DNA of 64,000 nucleotides. It comes from Prototheca cutis. Taxonomy: Eukaryota; Chlorophyta; Trebouxiophyceae; Chlorellales; Chlorellaceae. Below are positions 44,543-55,620 of this stretch, in pieces. A program made the position numbers and the translations under genes. The notes under the pieces were generated by a model, which was not told the DNA's origin, made no database searches, and saw only the letters and a list, made by a program, of their open reading frames with translations. Position 1 is the first letter of the stretch. The number at the start of each line of letters is the position of its first letter. The stretch spans positions 425,010 through 489,009 of the forward strand of contig BCIH01000001.1 of NCBI GenBank assembly GCA_002897115.2, read 5' to 3'.

Positions 44543-46516
44543 ATGTCGTGCGTCGAGTCTACCCTGAGCCCTGCCGGTGAGGAGACTGGGGCGAGCGGCG
44601 ATGGCTCATGCCTGCGGTCCCCCGTGCTGTGCATTGAATCTTTGCAAGAATGCATGTCTTGTGTTGAACCCATGGACGGCTTTGCGAGCCTGTTTGCATC
44701 GGTCGTGCGCTCATCCTGCTGCGCGTGAAATGCCCGACAGACCTCGCGGAGCCCATCCTCGCCGAGAATGCGGACCGTTACACCATGTTCCCGATCAAGT
44801 ACCCCGAGGTACGGGCAATATGTGCGCCGATATTATAACGTCTGCTCGTCTGTGATGTGTACGGCAGCGTGCGTCGTGCGCTCGTGCATTTCCTCGGTTG
44901 AGACCTTTTTTAAAAATGTTTGATGGGGTGTCTGGCCGGCCACCCGTGACGCCGAGGATTTTCCTGCCCCGGCACCAACGCTGCTCTTCCACGGTCCTGT
45001 CAGATTTGGGAGATGTACAAGAAGGCTGAGGCGTCCTTCTGGACAGGTGGGCTAGGGGATGTTGATACCTGTGCAGCCGATGGCAGGCACTGAGCCGCTG
45101 CAGCATTTTGGAATGGGCCATGCCCTCATTTTTCTACCACCAGTCACACATTGCAGCGGAGGAGGTGGACCTGGGTGGCGACATGCAGGACTGGGAGAAG
45201 CTGAACGACAATGAAAAGCACTTTGTGTCCCACATTTTGGCTTTCTTCGCTGGCGCGGATGGGATCGTGCTGGAGAACCTGGGCGTCCGTTTCATGAAGG
45301 AGATCACCATCCCCGAGGTGTGCGTGTGGCATGGGGCTTGGCTCTCCGATGGCAGGAGGGCCCTTGGTGTTGTTCACGCAGCGCCTGCAAGCCTGCGGCC
45401 ACTGGATCTGGGCCTCGTGTGGGATGAACTGTTTCATGTTTGGCTGGCACACCTGGTCCGACTGGCAAAGCAAGGAAACCGCCATCGCAACCTCCAACCC
45501 CTCGTTCCAAAAAAAATCCTACAGGCCCGTGCATTCTACGGTTTCCAGATTGCGATCGAGAACATTCACAGCGAGATGTACAGCTTGTTGCTGGAGACGT
45601 ACATCAAGGACAGCAAGCAGAAGGACATGCTGTTCCATGCCACGGAGACGGTACCCGTGGTGAAGAAGAAGGCCGACTGGGCGCTCAAGTGGATCGCCAG
45701 CGCCGATCGCTTTGCGGAGCGGCTGGTGGCATTTGCCTGCGTGGAGGGCATCTTTTTCTCGGGCTCGTTCTGCTCCATCTACTGGCTGAAGAAGCGCGGG
45801 CTCATGCCGGGCCTGACCTTTTCCAATGAGCTCATCTCCCGTGACGAGGGCCTCCACACCGACTTTGCCTGCCTCCTCTATGCGTGAGTGTGGATTGGGG
45901 GGTTGGCTGGGGGGTTGCATGGAGATTGGTCATCCTGGTCCTTGACGTTGAGCTTTGGGTGTCCTGATGAGGTGATTCGAGCATGATGACAACAACCCAC
46001 GCATCGTTATCTTGCCCTTCAAACAATCATTGCAGGACGTTGCAGACCCGGCTGTCTGAGGAACGGATTGCTGAGATTGTGACGGAGGCTGTTGCGATCG
46101 AGAAGGAGTTTATTTGCGATGCGCTGCCCGTGGACTTGATCGGCATGAACTCCAAGCTCATGTCCCAGTACATTGAGTTTGTTGCTGACCGCCTGCTTGT
46201 AGCGATGGGCAACCCCAAGCACTACAACGCGTCAAACCCCTTTGACTGGATGGAGCTCATCTCCCTGCAGTGCGTTGGGGTGCCCTGGAACTGTTTGGGT
46301 GTGGGTTCTGACTATTTGGTGGGGGTTTCATGGTTGAGAGTCTTCATCAGGAGTGTCCAGGAATGCACAGCCTTTCCTGCTTCCTTTTCAACCTACACCT
46401 GCAGGGGCAAGACAAACTTTTTTGAGAAGCGGGTGGGTGACTACCAGAAGGCCAACGTCATGGCCACGGTCAACAACGAAGGCGCACACACCATGTCCTT
46501 TGACGAGGACTTTTAG
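44543..46516 (+). CDS. RNR2: Ribonucleoside-diphosphate reductase small subunit (R2)
   Basis: It houses the diiron-tyrosyl radical cofactor that lets the R1 subunit reduce ribonucleotides for DNA synthesis. Seven exons agree in phase: 44543-44576, 44741-44808, 45004-45046, 45157-45317, 45525-45883, 46036-46269 and 46405-46516. Visible features are [35 protein letters not shown] (first iron ligand), [16 protein letters not shown] (ExxH ligands and the radical-site tyrosine), EGIFFSGSF and [14 protein letters not shown]. The C-terminal peptide for R1 docking is MSFDEDF. All metal ligands appear present. A TGTAA signal lies at 47077-47081. It is cytosolic, and expression is normally S-phase linked. 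Confidence 0.96.
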
Positions 46517-47160
46517 TGCCTCGGGATGTGGTATGGACTGGAGGAGGAAAAACCCTGTCTTGCTGGGGAATGGCGGTGGCATCGATTTGATTGAGACTGG
46601 CAGCAAACATGAATATATTTGAGACGACAGGCTGGCTGGTTTCCAAGGCAGGCCCAGGGCGCGCACGCTGTACCCGTTTCCATGTCATGTCCCATGGATG
46701 GGTGGGTAGGTAGTACCCTGGTTCCAGGCACAGACCGGAGGCATGCCGATGAGTATGCTCTGTCTGACTCTGGCCTCCTGGGACGACGTTTGGCCAGACC
46801 CTGTCTGACACAAGTGCATGCCGGCAAGTTTCCTTGTCTGGACGGATGGATGGATGGTGTGGGTCCTGGTGCTTGCCCGCGCCACGACATGCGCTCTTGC
46901 CCATGCTGTGAAGCAGGAAGGCATGGCAACCGTGACCAGCGGCATCATGCCCGCTGCTGGCTTTCCAAAACCCCTTGTGCATGACGTGATTGGTTTGGTC
47001 CTCTGCCGAGCACCCACCCCCCTCTTTCCCCCGACTCGTCTCTCCTGTCCAAAACTGTACGAAGACAAACGTCCACTGTAACATTGACATCCATAATGTG
47101 TTTGAATGAAATGGTCCTGGCCCTGGCTGGTTGATTCTTTATGCATCGCCGCGGGGTGAG
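46517..47160. other. Convergent 3' intergenic region
   Basis: This is mostly the 3' flank of the ribonucleotide reductase gene, with TGTAA at 47077-47081, facing the 3' end of the ABITRAM-like gene. No other gene was seen. Confidence 0.55.
47077..47081 (+). promoter_or_regulatory. Polyadenylation signal TGTAA for the R2 gene
   Basis: This chlorophyte-type element lies about 560 bases past the stop codon on the coding strand, which would give a long 3' untranslated region. Confidence 0.4.
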
Positions 47161-48103
47161 TCATCCTGCCCCCGGGCTGTGCCGCTGCATCTCCTCTGGT
47201 GACAACTCCAGCACGGCAATGTAGCCTTCCTCCATAGCCCTGCCATGGCATGTTTGGTTTGTGAAATATTCTGGTGGTCTTGCCCGTTGCTTGTCGATGG
47301 CAAGCATGCGCTTTCGGCATCGTGAGGCGGCGCCAAAGCGATGGCAGGCGCAGTGGCCGTCGCCAAGGCACGAGCTGGCCCAGGCATCCCCGATCATGCC
47401 CCAGCGACCCAAAGCCCACCCTCCCGGCGCACCGCCTGGTGATAGGCTTGTTCTGTGTCAAGCACTGGCACACATCAACCAGCTTGCCCCGGACGGGCGA
47501 TGGCACCGGCCATTCATCGCCTGTCGCCGGTGCCCGTAACCTGTCAAGGGAATGGTCCCAACAAATTCATCACTGGGGTGGTGCATTCCCGAGATGCCGG
47601 CACAATCCAAGCACCATGGCCATCCATTCTGTCCATGTTCAAGACACTCACGTGCAGAGGAGAGCGCCAGAGGGGACCACGGGGCCCCGGCCTTTTCGGA
47701 AGACGGCAGAAGACAAGAGGGAACTCAATTCTCCCTCTAGCTCCTCATCAGCACCTGCAACAGAGTTTTCACCCCCATGGAATTCAGCAGCACGCATGGC
47801 AATGCAGTCCTGCCCCGAAAAAGGAGCGTAATGGTTTCAAGGGGATACGGTGGCCCCCACACACCTCTGCGCCTCACCCAGGGTTAATGCGGCGTGCGAC
47901 TTGGACATGGAGACAACGCCAAGTCCGTTGGGATGGACCCACACCGTATAGTGGTTTCCTTCTACGTTGGAAGCGTTTACCACGCTGTATTGTGTGTATG
48001 ATGCCTCTGCGTTGGTCGGCGGCGTGCCGACAGGCAGTTTATCCGTCACCTGGTAATCATCAAGCACAGATTCAACCTCGTATGCTGCGGATCCAGCCTC
48101 CAT
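47161..48103 (-). CDS. ABITRAM/FAM206A (Simiate)-like protein
   Basis: In animals ABITRAM is an actin-binding transcription modulator with a glycine-cleavage-H-like fold. Exon 1 (48103-47878) encodes the acidic start EVESVLDDYQVTD and YTVWVHPNGLGVVSMSKSHAAL, resembling the family's CVITLAESHP block. Further coding pieces follow on the minus strand: FRKGRGPVVPSGALLCT (ending near 47650, like GKFKRGAQFLTELAPLC), TGDEWPVPSPVRGKLVDV (about 47535-47470, like SSCVRGRLMEVN) and finally AMEEGYIAVLELSPEEMQ (from about 47240, like EGYIAVVLPKFEE). The first three junctions agree in phase. The exon between about 47470 and 47240, possibly RMLAIDKQRARPPEYF, is less certain. The match to recalled human motifs in correct order makes the family likely. 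Confidence 0.68.
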
Positions 48104-48715
48104 GTCTGCTCATGTCACTGCAATAGATACTACATTCATGCATGGGTCTTGACCGTGTCGCAGTTCAATGATTTATGATGCCGAGCCGGGAAACCCTCGA
48201 TGCTCCCACCAGGCGGATGGCGCTGGTTTTAGCCACATCATCAGAGAAAGGAGTGGCGCTGTTTTGAGATGTGATCTCCGCACCCCCCCTGACACCACGA
48301 GGAACCGTCTCACGCCATTGATTGTCTACGTGGACATCCTTGTGACGGATTGGATACCCTTTTTCAGTTCTCACCAGCGCTTGTGTTAGAAGATCAGCAG
48401 AGCGATGCAGTTCATTGGGCGTCGCCATTCGCGGAGTTGACCCGCACACACTGGCACTCCGGGCTCGGCACCCCACTCAATATGACGCCGTTGGCATGCC
48501 CACTCCCTTCATGTCCCCATAACGAAGTCTAGATGCATCGAGCGGCGTGCTGCTTTCAAGGGCACGGTACCGTGGACGATGGGCCCGCCGCCATCTGCCC
48601 GGCACCACTCCGACAGTCGGAGGTGGCGGCGCGGAACCCCAGCCCCGCGGTGGGTTTCCCCTCTCCCCGTCCCCATCTGGCGACCGCGCATTCCATTGGT
48701 GGTGCACGTGAGTCC
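48104..48715. promoter_or_regulatory. Divergent promoter region (ABITRAM-like / NEK kinase)
   Basis: About 0.6 kb lies between head-to-head genes. In-frame coding potential of the kinase gene extends upstream to an ATG at 48533, so the right part may be coding. No other gene was recognised. Confidence 0.4.
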
Positions 48716-49071
48716 ATGGGAAGTCTCACAGCATGGCAACTGCTGGCTGCAGACGTGGCAGCGCACCCACCGAGCAGCGGGCGAAGCTCCACGGCGACTC
48801 CAAGCATCAGCCGCCGCTGGCCTTCTGGCCAGCACCGACTGCGAGAGGACTCCGGCTGGGCCAGTGGCCGGGGCAGCACTTCGCACAGACTGGAAGCCTA
48901 CGAAATCTTGGGCAGCATCGGCAGCGGTGCATTTGGCACGGCCCAACGAGCCACACGGCGCAGCGATGGCTGCGAAGTCTGCATCAAGCAGCTCAACACC
49001 GGCGTCATGAGCTGGCGACAACAGGAAGCGGTGGGTTCCATTCTTGTTATTTTGCTGCTCTTTCTAAAGAG

Positions 49072-49111
<40 letters not shown>

Positions 49112-50525
49112 GGCTCACCCTCAGGATCAAGAAAGCAACATAACAGATCTTCAAAATCCCCGTAACCCTTGCGCTAGACAAGGGACGAGGTACGGCTGTT
49201 GCGGCGGCTGGCTCATCTGAACGTTGTGCAGTACCATGAGTGTTTCTGGAAGGGACCCGTCCAGCACATTGTCATGGAGTACTGCCAGGTAGGGCAGAGA
49301 GGGGGTAGGACTGCGACGTGATCAGATCTGGGATGCTGATGCATGCTGGAGGAACATGGAAGAGGGTGCAAAGCAGTCCCAGGGGTGCTATCCAGTTTCT
49401 TGCTCCACACCTGAATTCCACACTCCTACCACACCCGGCGCCTCCTCACAGGACGGGGACTTAGAGCGGTTGGCAGCTGCCCGCAAAACCCGGCCCTTTA
49501 GCCAAGAGGAGATCATGCTCTTCTTCACGCAGCTGTGCCTGGGCATTGACCACGTGCACAGCAAGGTACTGCTGAGGCTTTTAGGACTTGGGGTTAGGAC
49601 GGTGGATGGGATGGTTAAGGGGTTGATGCCCAATTGAAGAGCATTCGAACAAACTCAACAAGTGCAGGGTATCGTGCACCGTGACATCAAGCCCAGCAAC
49701 ATCCTGCTGTCCCGGGGGGGCCTTGTCAAGCTGGGCGATTTCGGGCTGTCGCGGGAACTAGACTCTTGCGGCAGCTCCAGCGCGCGGGCGGTGGCCGGCA
49801 CGCCTCAGTACATGGCACCCGAAGCCATCCAGGCAGGCGCTGTCGGAGGCGCCGCTGACCTGTGGGCTGCCGGGTGTGTCCTGTACGAGCTGGCTGCCGG
49901 TGTGAGGCCGTTCTCGGGGTCCTCCCTGTCCGCCATCGCCGTTAGGATCCTGCGTGGAGCACCAGCACCGTTGCCAGACCGCTACGGGGCCGAGCTTCGG
50001 GGTCTTGCGGCAGCGCTGCTGTGCCGGGACCCGGCCCGCCGCCCCACTGCCGCCGACGTGCTGCGCCTGGCCTGCATGCAGCCGCACCTCCGACGATATC
50101 GGCAAACGCTGGCCCCGGCTGGCAGGGCAGTAGAAGTTGCTGCCAGTGGACGGACAGCGCTCGCGGGCTTCATCGAGCACAGCAAGCAGCCACGGGACGG
50201 CAGCACACGTGCCAGTGCGCGCAGGAGTTTGCGTGAAAGCATGACCCAGAGCGCACGGGTGCACCCTGCGCCGCACTGCACTTCGACCCCCCGCAGCCTG
50301 CGTGCCAGCCTCCTGGCCCAGATTGATGGATTCCTGGCCTCGGGGGGTACCGAACTGCCCGCCACCAGCATCGACGACGAAAAGGCGGCGCGGGCGGAAC
50401 GTCGGATGGCGCTGCAAGACTGTTCTGCAGAACTCAACGCCTCTGCTGGACGGCTGGGCCAAGGACGCCCAGTGCAGCAGCAGCAGCACATTGCCGTTTT
50501 CGTGCTTGCGGGTGAATCACAATAG
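48716..50525 (+). CDS. NEK (NIMA-related) serine/threonine kinase
   Basis: Four exons agree in phase: 48716-49030, 49178-49288, 49452-49565 and 49668-50525. The kinase domain begins YEILGSIGSGAFGTA (glycine loop) and EVCIKQLN (ATP lysine). The alpha-C glutamate is in RDEVRLLRRLAHLNVVQYHE. HIVMEYCQDGDLERL follows, then GIVHRDIKPSNILL (catalytic loop), LGDFGLSREL (DFG) and AGTPQYMAPEAI. The order and the short hinge followed by DGDL are NEK-like. The roughly 130-residue tail is low-complexity without a recognised domain. NEKs in algae act in cilia, microtubules or the cell cycle, and which applies here is not shown. The start could instead be the in-frame ATG at 48533. The region before the kinase domain is disordered. 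Confidence 0.88.
49075..49109. repeat. (GT)n microsatellite in intron 1 of the NEK gene
   Basis: About 35 bases of pure GT repeat begin some 45 bases after the splice donor. Confidence 0.92.
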
Positions 50526-50984
50526 GAAAGGCGGAACATGCCAGTGGGGCTTGCCTTGTACTGTTCCCACGGAATGGCAGCCTGGCTGCAAGCTGGCTGT
50601 GGAGACTCCGCACTTGCAAGCCAGGCCGCCAAAGGGCTGCTTCCTGATCTGAGGGGCCTGTGCATGACATAGTTTGCAAAAGCCAACGTGTTGTGTGTAC
50701 TCTATGTCTTCCAGGTCAAGCGAACAAGCGGCACAGGGGGGCCAATGGTGGGGATGGATTTGATCTCAACCAGTGCCTAGCGTGCTCTCAAGGACACTCC
50801 CCACGGAAAACAGGGAGGCCAGGTCCGATCAGTACTCCCGACACTCCCCACTGATACGAGCGTCATGAGGCACAAACACTTACAACAAAATTCAATAATC
50901 ACATGGGATGGGCGATCAGAGGGAGTGAGCCCTCAGGCCCACCTCCCTGGCAGTCGCCAGGCAGGTTTCCATGAGTCTAGCGCC
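50526..50984. other. Intergenic region between NEK and ABCI12 genes
   Basis: Both flanking genes are on the plus strand. The stretch holds the NEK 3' flank and the ABCI12 promoter. No gene was recognised. Confidence 0.5.
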
Positions 50985-52608
50985 ATGATGTCGGTCTGTC
51001 GGCGGGGCCTGCCCTGCGCGCTGCCCGGCTCGAGGGCGTTCCCGGGTGTAACACATGCGAGGACGTCTTCTGGATCCCTGAGTACCCCAACTGTCGCGAG
51101 AATCCTGTGGAATTGGCGTCCTGGGTCCAGCGGTATGTGCGCCGCCGCCTTGCCTGTGGCGTGCCTGCCGCTGTTTCGTCGGCACACAAGTTTCCAACTG
51201 CCAGACGTGCAAGGTGCTTCCCCCTGTCACCGCTGCAGGACCGGTCAACAATGTCCCTTCAGGCCGGCAGTGCGTAGCAACCCAGGCGGCGCCAAGCAAG
51301 GACAAGGTCAGCGCTCTCCTCGCAGCGACCGAACTGGCCCGCAGGCACGCCGTGTATGAGCGTTGTGCCTCGCCGTGCAGGGTCTGATGAGGTCTCTAAT
51401 CCCATGCCACAGGACCGGGGTCCAATCCATGTGCCCGCTGCACAAGAACACTAACCCACAGCACCCACCTGCACTTCACACAGTCCGTACGTCGCCGAGC
51501 CTGAGACGCCGCTGCACCGCGCCGGCGCGGGCACCAAGCTGGTGTGGGCTACGGCCGCGCTGGTGGCCGCCGGCCGGGGCGGGCTCGGTCTGCAGATCGG
51601 CATTGGGCTGTATTTTACAGCGGTAGCAGTGGCTTGCCTGCCACGCCGGCTGTGGCTGCCGCAGCTGGGCCGGGCGGCGCGGATCTGTGTCTTTGTAGCG
51701 GTCATGATGGCCATCACGGGAGAGCCAGCGGGGTCGGATGCCTCCGTGCCGCAGCCCCTGCTTAACCTGGGGCTGGTGACCGTCACGCCACACAGTCTCC
51801 ATCTCGCGGTGAAGCGCCAGTGTGTTCGTGTGTGACATGGGTTGGCGTCCATGGGGCAAGATTATCGTCAAATGTCGAGCCTTGCCAGTGTTCGTGCAGC
51901 CTCTGCGTAGGGTCCCCATCTACTCCACCCAACACACAACCAACATGTGCAAGCAGGTGAAGGCGGCGGGGCTGCTGTTTGGGGCGCTGCAGAGCACGTT
52001 CCTGTGCCTGGCGACGACAGCACCCGAGGCCATTGCCAGGGCGCTGGCTTCCACGCTGCGCCCGCTGGGCTGGTGCGGGCTGCCGGTGAGGGAGCTGGAG
52101 CTGACACTCATGCTGGCAGTCCGGTTCGTCTCGCTGGTAAGTTGCCCCCATGCTCCCGGTTGTGGGTGGTGGGCGTCATACCCCGAGCTAAGCATGCCGA
52201 AGGGGGGTGATCAGACAGTTCGGTCCTCTCCGGCCTTTCGCTGCCGCTCCCTCAATGCCAAAACAGCGCTTGAGTCCGATATTTCCTTCGAAGGTGTTTG
52301 AGGAGCTGCGGAACTTGTTGCTGAGCCTGGCCACGCGGGGCATCGATTTCAAAGCCCTAGGCTTCCGAGGGTCCTTTGGGGTCTGGTCGACCCTTGTGGC
52401 GCGCTTGCTGGGCAACCTTGGGGCGAGGAGCAGGTCCATTGCACAGGCAATGACCTCCAGGGGGTTCACGGGGCCCGACACACACGCCCTGCGGTGCGAG
52501 GTGGGGCCCGTGGAACGCGACGGGCGGGCGCTGCACAACGTCCTGCTGCTGACGTCGCTCATGGCGTACTGCATGTTATTCAGGATACTTCCTTTGCCTG
52601 TTACCTGA
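50985..52608 (+). CDS. ABCI12: CbiQ/EcfT-like transmembrane transporter subunit, plastid (ABCI12-type)
   Basis: EcfT proteins are the membrane scaffold of energy-coupling-factor vitamin or metal transporters. The plant ABCI12 group is predicted to be plastidial. The well-supported exons are 51484-51808, 51957-52136 and 52294-52608. They show YVAEPETPLHRAGAGTKLVW, a membrane segment (GLYFTAVAVACL), another (RICVFVAVMMAITG) and GLPVRELELTLMLAVRFVSL. VFEELRNLLLSLATRGIDF follows, then ARSRSIAQAMTSRGF, which carries the two X-Arg-X coupling motifs that contact the ATPases, and a last hydrophobic segment. The frame starting at 50985 is rich in R, S, A and P and could encode the transit peptide, but its splice to 51484 was not resolved. 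No partner ATPase gene is in the window. Confidence 0.83.
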
Positions 52609-52990
52609 CGCTCGTTGCTTTTTGGTGACTGCTTTGAAGCACGCTGGAGATTTTAGCAACAGATCGCAAACTCCGCGACGATAGCCCGGCACCGAGCTTA
52701 AACGACCCCCCCAGGCCACGCTTTCCAGTTGTGGGGGCTGAGCGTTTTTGGGTGTTGGACAGCTCCCTCCGACAGGAGCCATGTGCTCAGTTCCCGATTG
52801 TGTGAAAAGAGAGACTTTACATCATTGCGACCGAGCGCTATCATCCCCAGCTGCGAGGCTGCTCCTGGCGAGCTTGCTATCTCTTTGATTCCCACAGGGT
52901 CCCGACCGGGCCTCGGACTCACCACGGTTGCACAGCCGCAGTGCCGTAAGCTGGGTTTGGTCTTGCGGCCCTGTGCCGATCAGGTGCACG
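52609..52990. other. Intergenic region upstream of SnRK2 gene 1
   Basis: It holds the 3' flank of ABCI12 and the promoter of the first SnRK2 gene. No gene was recognised. Confidence 0.5.
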
Positions 52991-54793
52991 ATGCAGGGCA
53001 AACGCTCGGAGGCGCTGGAGGGGCACCCGCGGTACCAAAAGGTGCGATAGGGAGGGTTTGCCCACCGGGGCGGTGGCAGCTACGGGAACCCGTCTAGCCA
53101 AGATTTCGGCTTTTGAGCCCCCAACGCGCACGTCCCCTGCCTTCTGCAGATCAAGGATCTCAATAGCGGAACATTCGGCTTCGTGCAACTGGCCCTGGAC
53201 AAGACGACGGGCCGGCAAGTCGCCATCAAGTTCATCGAGAGAGGGGAGAAGGTGGGCCCTTGAGGGGAGCTTGCCCAGGAGTGCTGGCGCAGCGGCCAGG
53301 CTGTCCTGTCGTCGATATTGCCTGCTGGTTAGGTCCCACGCATGTACGCTGTGGACACAGGGATGTTTATCTCGTACACTCGGCCGCGGCATGTGCAGGT
53401 CACGAAATATGTTGAGCGGGAGATTCTCAATCACCGGCAGCTTGTGCACCCACACATCATCCAGTTCAAGGAGGTGAGTGAGACCCTGATACATTGATTT
53501 TGTGTGTGTGCACCAAGCAGTAGGGCTGGATGGGGTTAGGACCTGTCTGAGCTGAGCTTGAGGACATGTGGTTGCGAGCCACCCGCTACCTGGGCGGGCT
53601 CGGCCAGCAGCGAGTAACCCCCCGTCCCCCTGCCTGCCTTTCTCGCTGCCAACAAATGACCAAACAAAAAACATCAATCTTGCCCAGGTGTTCCTGACCA
53701 GCAATCACCTGGGAATTGCAATGGAATTTGCGGCTGGCGGCGACATGTTTGAGTACGTGGTGCGCAAGGGGGGCCTCCGGGAGAACGAGGCGCGATGGTT
53801 CTTCCAGCAGCTGGTTGTCGCGGTAGATTACATTCATCGAATGGTGCGTCGGTGGAGCTGCGGATGCGTAGCTCTGTGTGTGTGTGTGTGTTTGTGTTGG
53901 GGGGGTTCTCCTCCTACTGCCTGCAGATGATGCATGTGCACGAGTGACCAGCCCCGAACTTCCTGTCGCCCACACACATGCTCGCCGCAGGGTGTTGCGA
54001 ATCGTGACATCAAGCTGGAAAACACGCTCTTGGATGGCAGCCCGCGCCCACTCATCAAGGTACACCAGTTGCAGGGTTTTACCTTTTGAGGATCAGGGGC
54101 GTGGCACGCGCGCGCGCGCGCGCACGCACACACGCACACGCGCGCGCACACACCCACACACACACACACACACCCACACACACACACACACAGATCTGTG
54201 ACTTTGGGTATTCCAAGCATGAAAAGTACCAATCGGCGCCTGGGAGTCGGGTCGGCACACCCGCGTACCTTGCGCCCGAGGTCATCATGACGACCAAGGG
54301 CAAGACGTATGACGGCAAAGTGGCAGACATTTGGTCCTGCGGGGTGATGCTGTACGTGATGCTGGTGGGTGCCTACCCGTTTGAGCGGGCCGAGGACAAG
54401 CACGACCCTCAGAAGCTGCAAAAGATGATCCAGCGCATCCTCCGCGTGGACTACGACTGGCCACCGCACGTCCGGCTGTCGGACAGCTGTCGCGACCTGA
54501 TGGCCCGCATCCTCGTGGCCGATCCCGCTCAGCGCATCAGCATCCGGGAGCTGCAGGACCACCCATGGTACATGAAGGACCTGCCCCCCGGGGTCAAGGA
54601 AATGAACGACAACATGCGCATGCCGCCCGCAGGCAGCCAGACGGAGGAGGAGATCCGGCATGTGGTCACCGACGCACAGCTGTCCACCCGCAGCGGCAGT
54701 TCCAACCTTGCAGGGTGGGAGGATGACTACATCGACGACACCATGGACCCCAAGACCTACGAGTCGTCCTTTGACGAGTGGGGCACCACGTGA
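52991..54793 (+). CDS. SnRK2: SnRK2-type serine/threonine kinase, copy 1
   Basis: SnRK2 kinases act in osmotic, sulfur and other stress signalling. Six exons agree in phase: 52991-53041, 53150-53251, 53399-53473, 53688-53843, 53991-54059 and 54194-54793. Visible parts are HPRYQKIKDLNSGTFGFVQ, VAIKFIERGEK, the alpha-C glutamate in YVEREILNHRQLVHPHII, FLTSNHLGIAMEFAAGGDMF, GVANRDIKLENTLLDGSPRP, ICDFGYSKH, GTPAYLAPEVI and SCGVMLYVMLVGAYPFE. After the kinase domain comes the SnRK2 box (TEEEIRHVVTDAQ) and an acidic end (WEDDYIDD). The catalytic HRD histidine is asparagine and the first glycine-loop residue is asparagine (NSGTFG). The last intron is an alternating purine-pyrimidine tract. It is a tandem paralogue of the next gene. 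Confidence 0.93.
54104..54193. repeat. (CG)n/(CA)n alternating purine-pyrimidine tract in the last SnRK2-1 intron
   Basis: About 90 bases of nearly uninterrupted alternating GC/CA dinucleotides end in the CAG that serves as the 3' splice site. Such sequence has strong Z-DNA-forming potential. Confidence 0.93.
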
Positions 54794-55620
54794 TGAGGGT
54801 ATGGAAGGGGGGTTGGTTCGAGGGGGCCCAAGGGCCCCCTCCCACTTTCTTGCGGTGATGCGCCCTCCGGCCGCCAGAAGTCGTGGCACCTGGTGCCTGA
54901 CCCTTGAAGACGGTGATGTTCATGCCTGGGCGGTCGAAGGGTTCGTGTCTCCGGCCGCACAGTGAAACCCCTTGCAGAGGAGGAGGACACTGGGACTTGG
55001 TCTTTCATCCGCTGCTTCCCAGGGCATTTTTTTCTTGCGCGGGAAGCATTGCCACCACCGGGCGTCGGAATTTCCAGTCTGACTGGTGCGCCACTTGGCT
55101 GGCCCCCCCTCTATTAACCCCGTCGACTGGCACTTGGCTGTTTGGCAGTTCGCATTGCTTGCACGAACCCCCCCTCCGCATGCGCGGGCGAATTTCTTTG
55201 AGATCTGGAGAACCCTGTTGTTTTGAAAGAGGGCGGGCAAAGGCCCGCAGTCGCTGTTGGATGGATAGTCAGAACTGTCTGTGACTTTTGCATTCTCCGG
55301 AGCTGTGCATAAACTGCATGCCGTCGCACGGCAAACAAGAGGACAGGTTTGGAAAGAGCCAAGAATCTTGGGTGAGGGAGTCCGGCATGTTCCTGCGCGA
55401 GGGTTCGCTGGGTTTCCACCGCCCCTTCCCGTCGCGAGGGATGACGCCGTACGATCAGGGCTGATCCGCCCGTGTACCGGGAGCGCGGGTGGCCCAAAAC
55501 TCCGCAGACAGCAGGCCCTGCAATTTCGAACAAACGGATTTTTTTTGTGACTGCTCTAGGTGATTCATTGCGTGAAAAGCGCAGGCGCGCAGTCCGTAGG
55601 GGCTGGCTTCTGGGGTGGCC
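54794..55620. other. Intergenic region between the two SnRK2 genes
   Basis: This is the spacer of the tandem pair, containing the 3' flank of copy 1 and the promoter of copy 2. No gene was recognised. A minus frame at 55114-55848 has no domain. Confidence 0.5.

Noticed and set aside
49075..49109. GT and CA dinucleotide runs as CRISPR or tandem gene repeats
   Set aside because: They are simple microsatellites without spacers or longer units.
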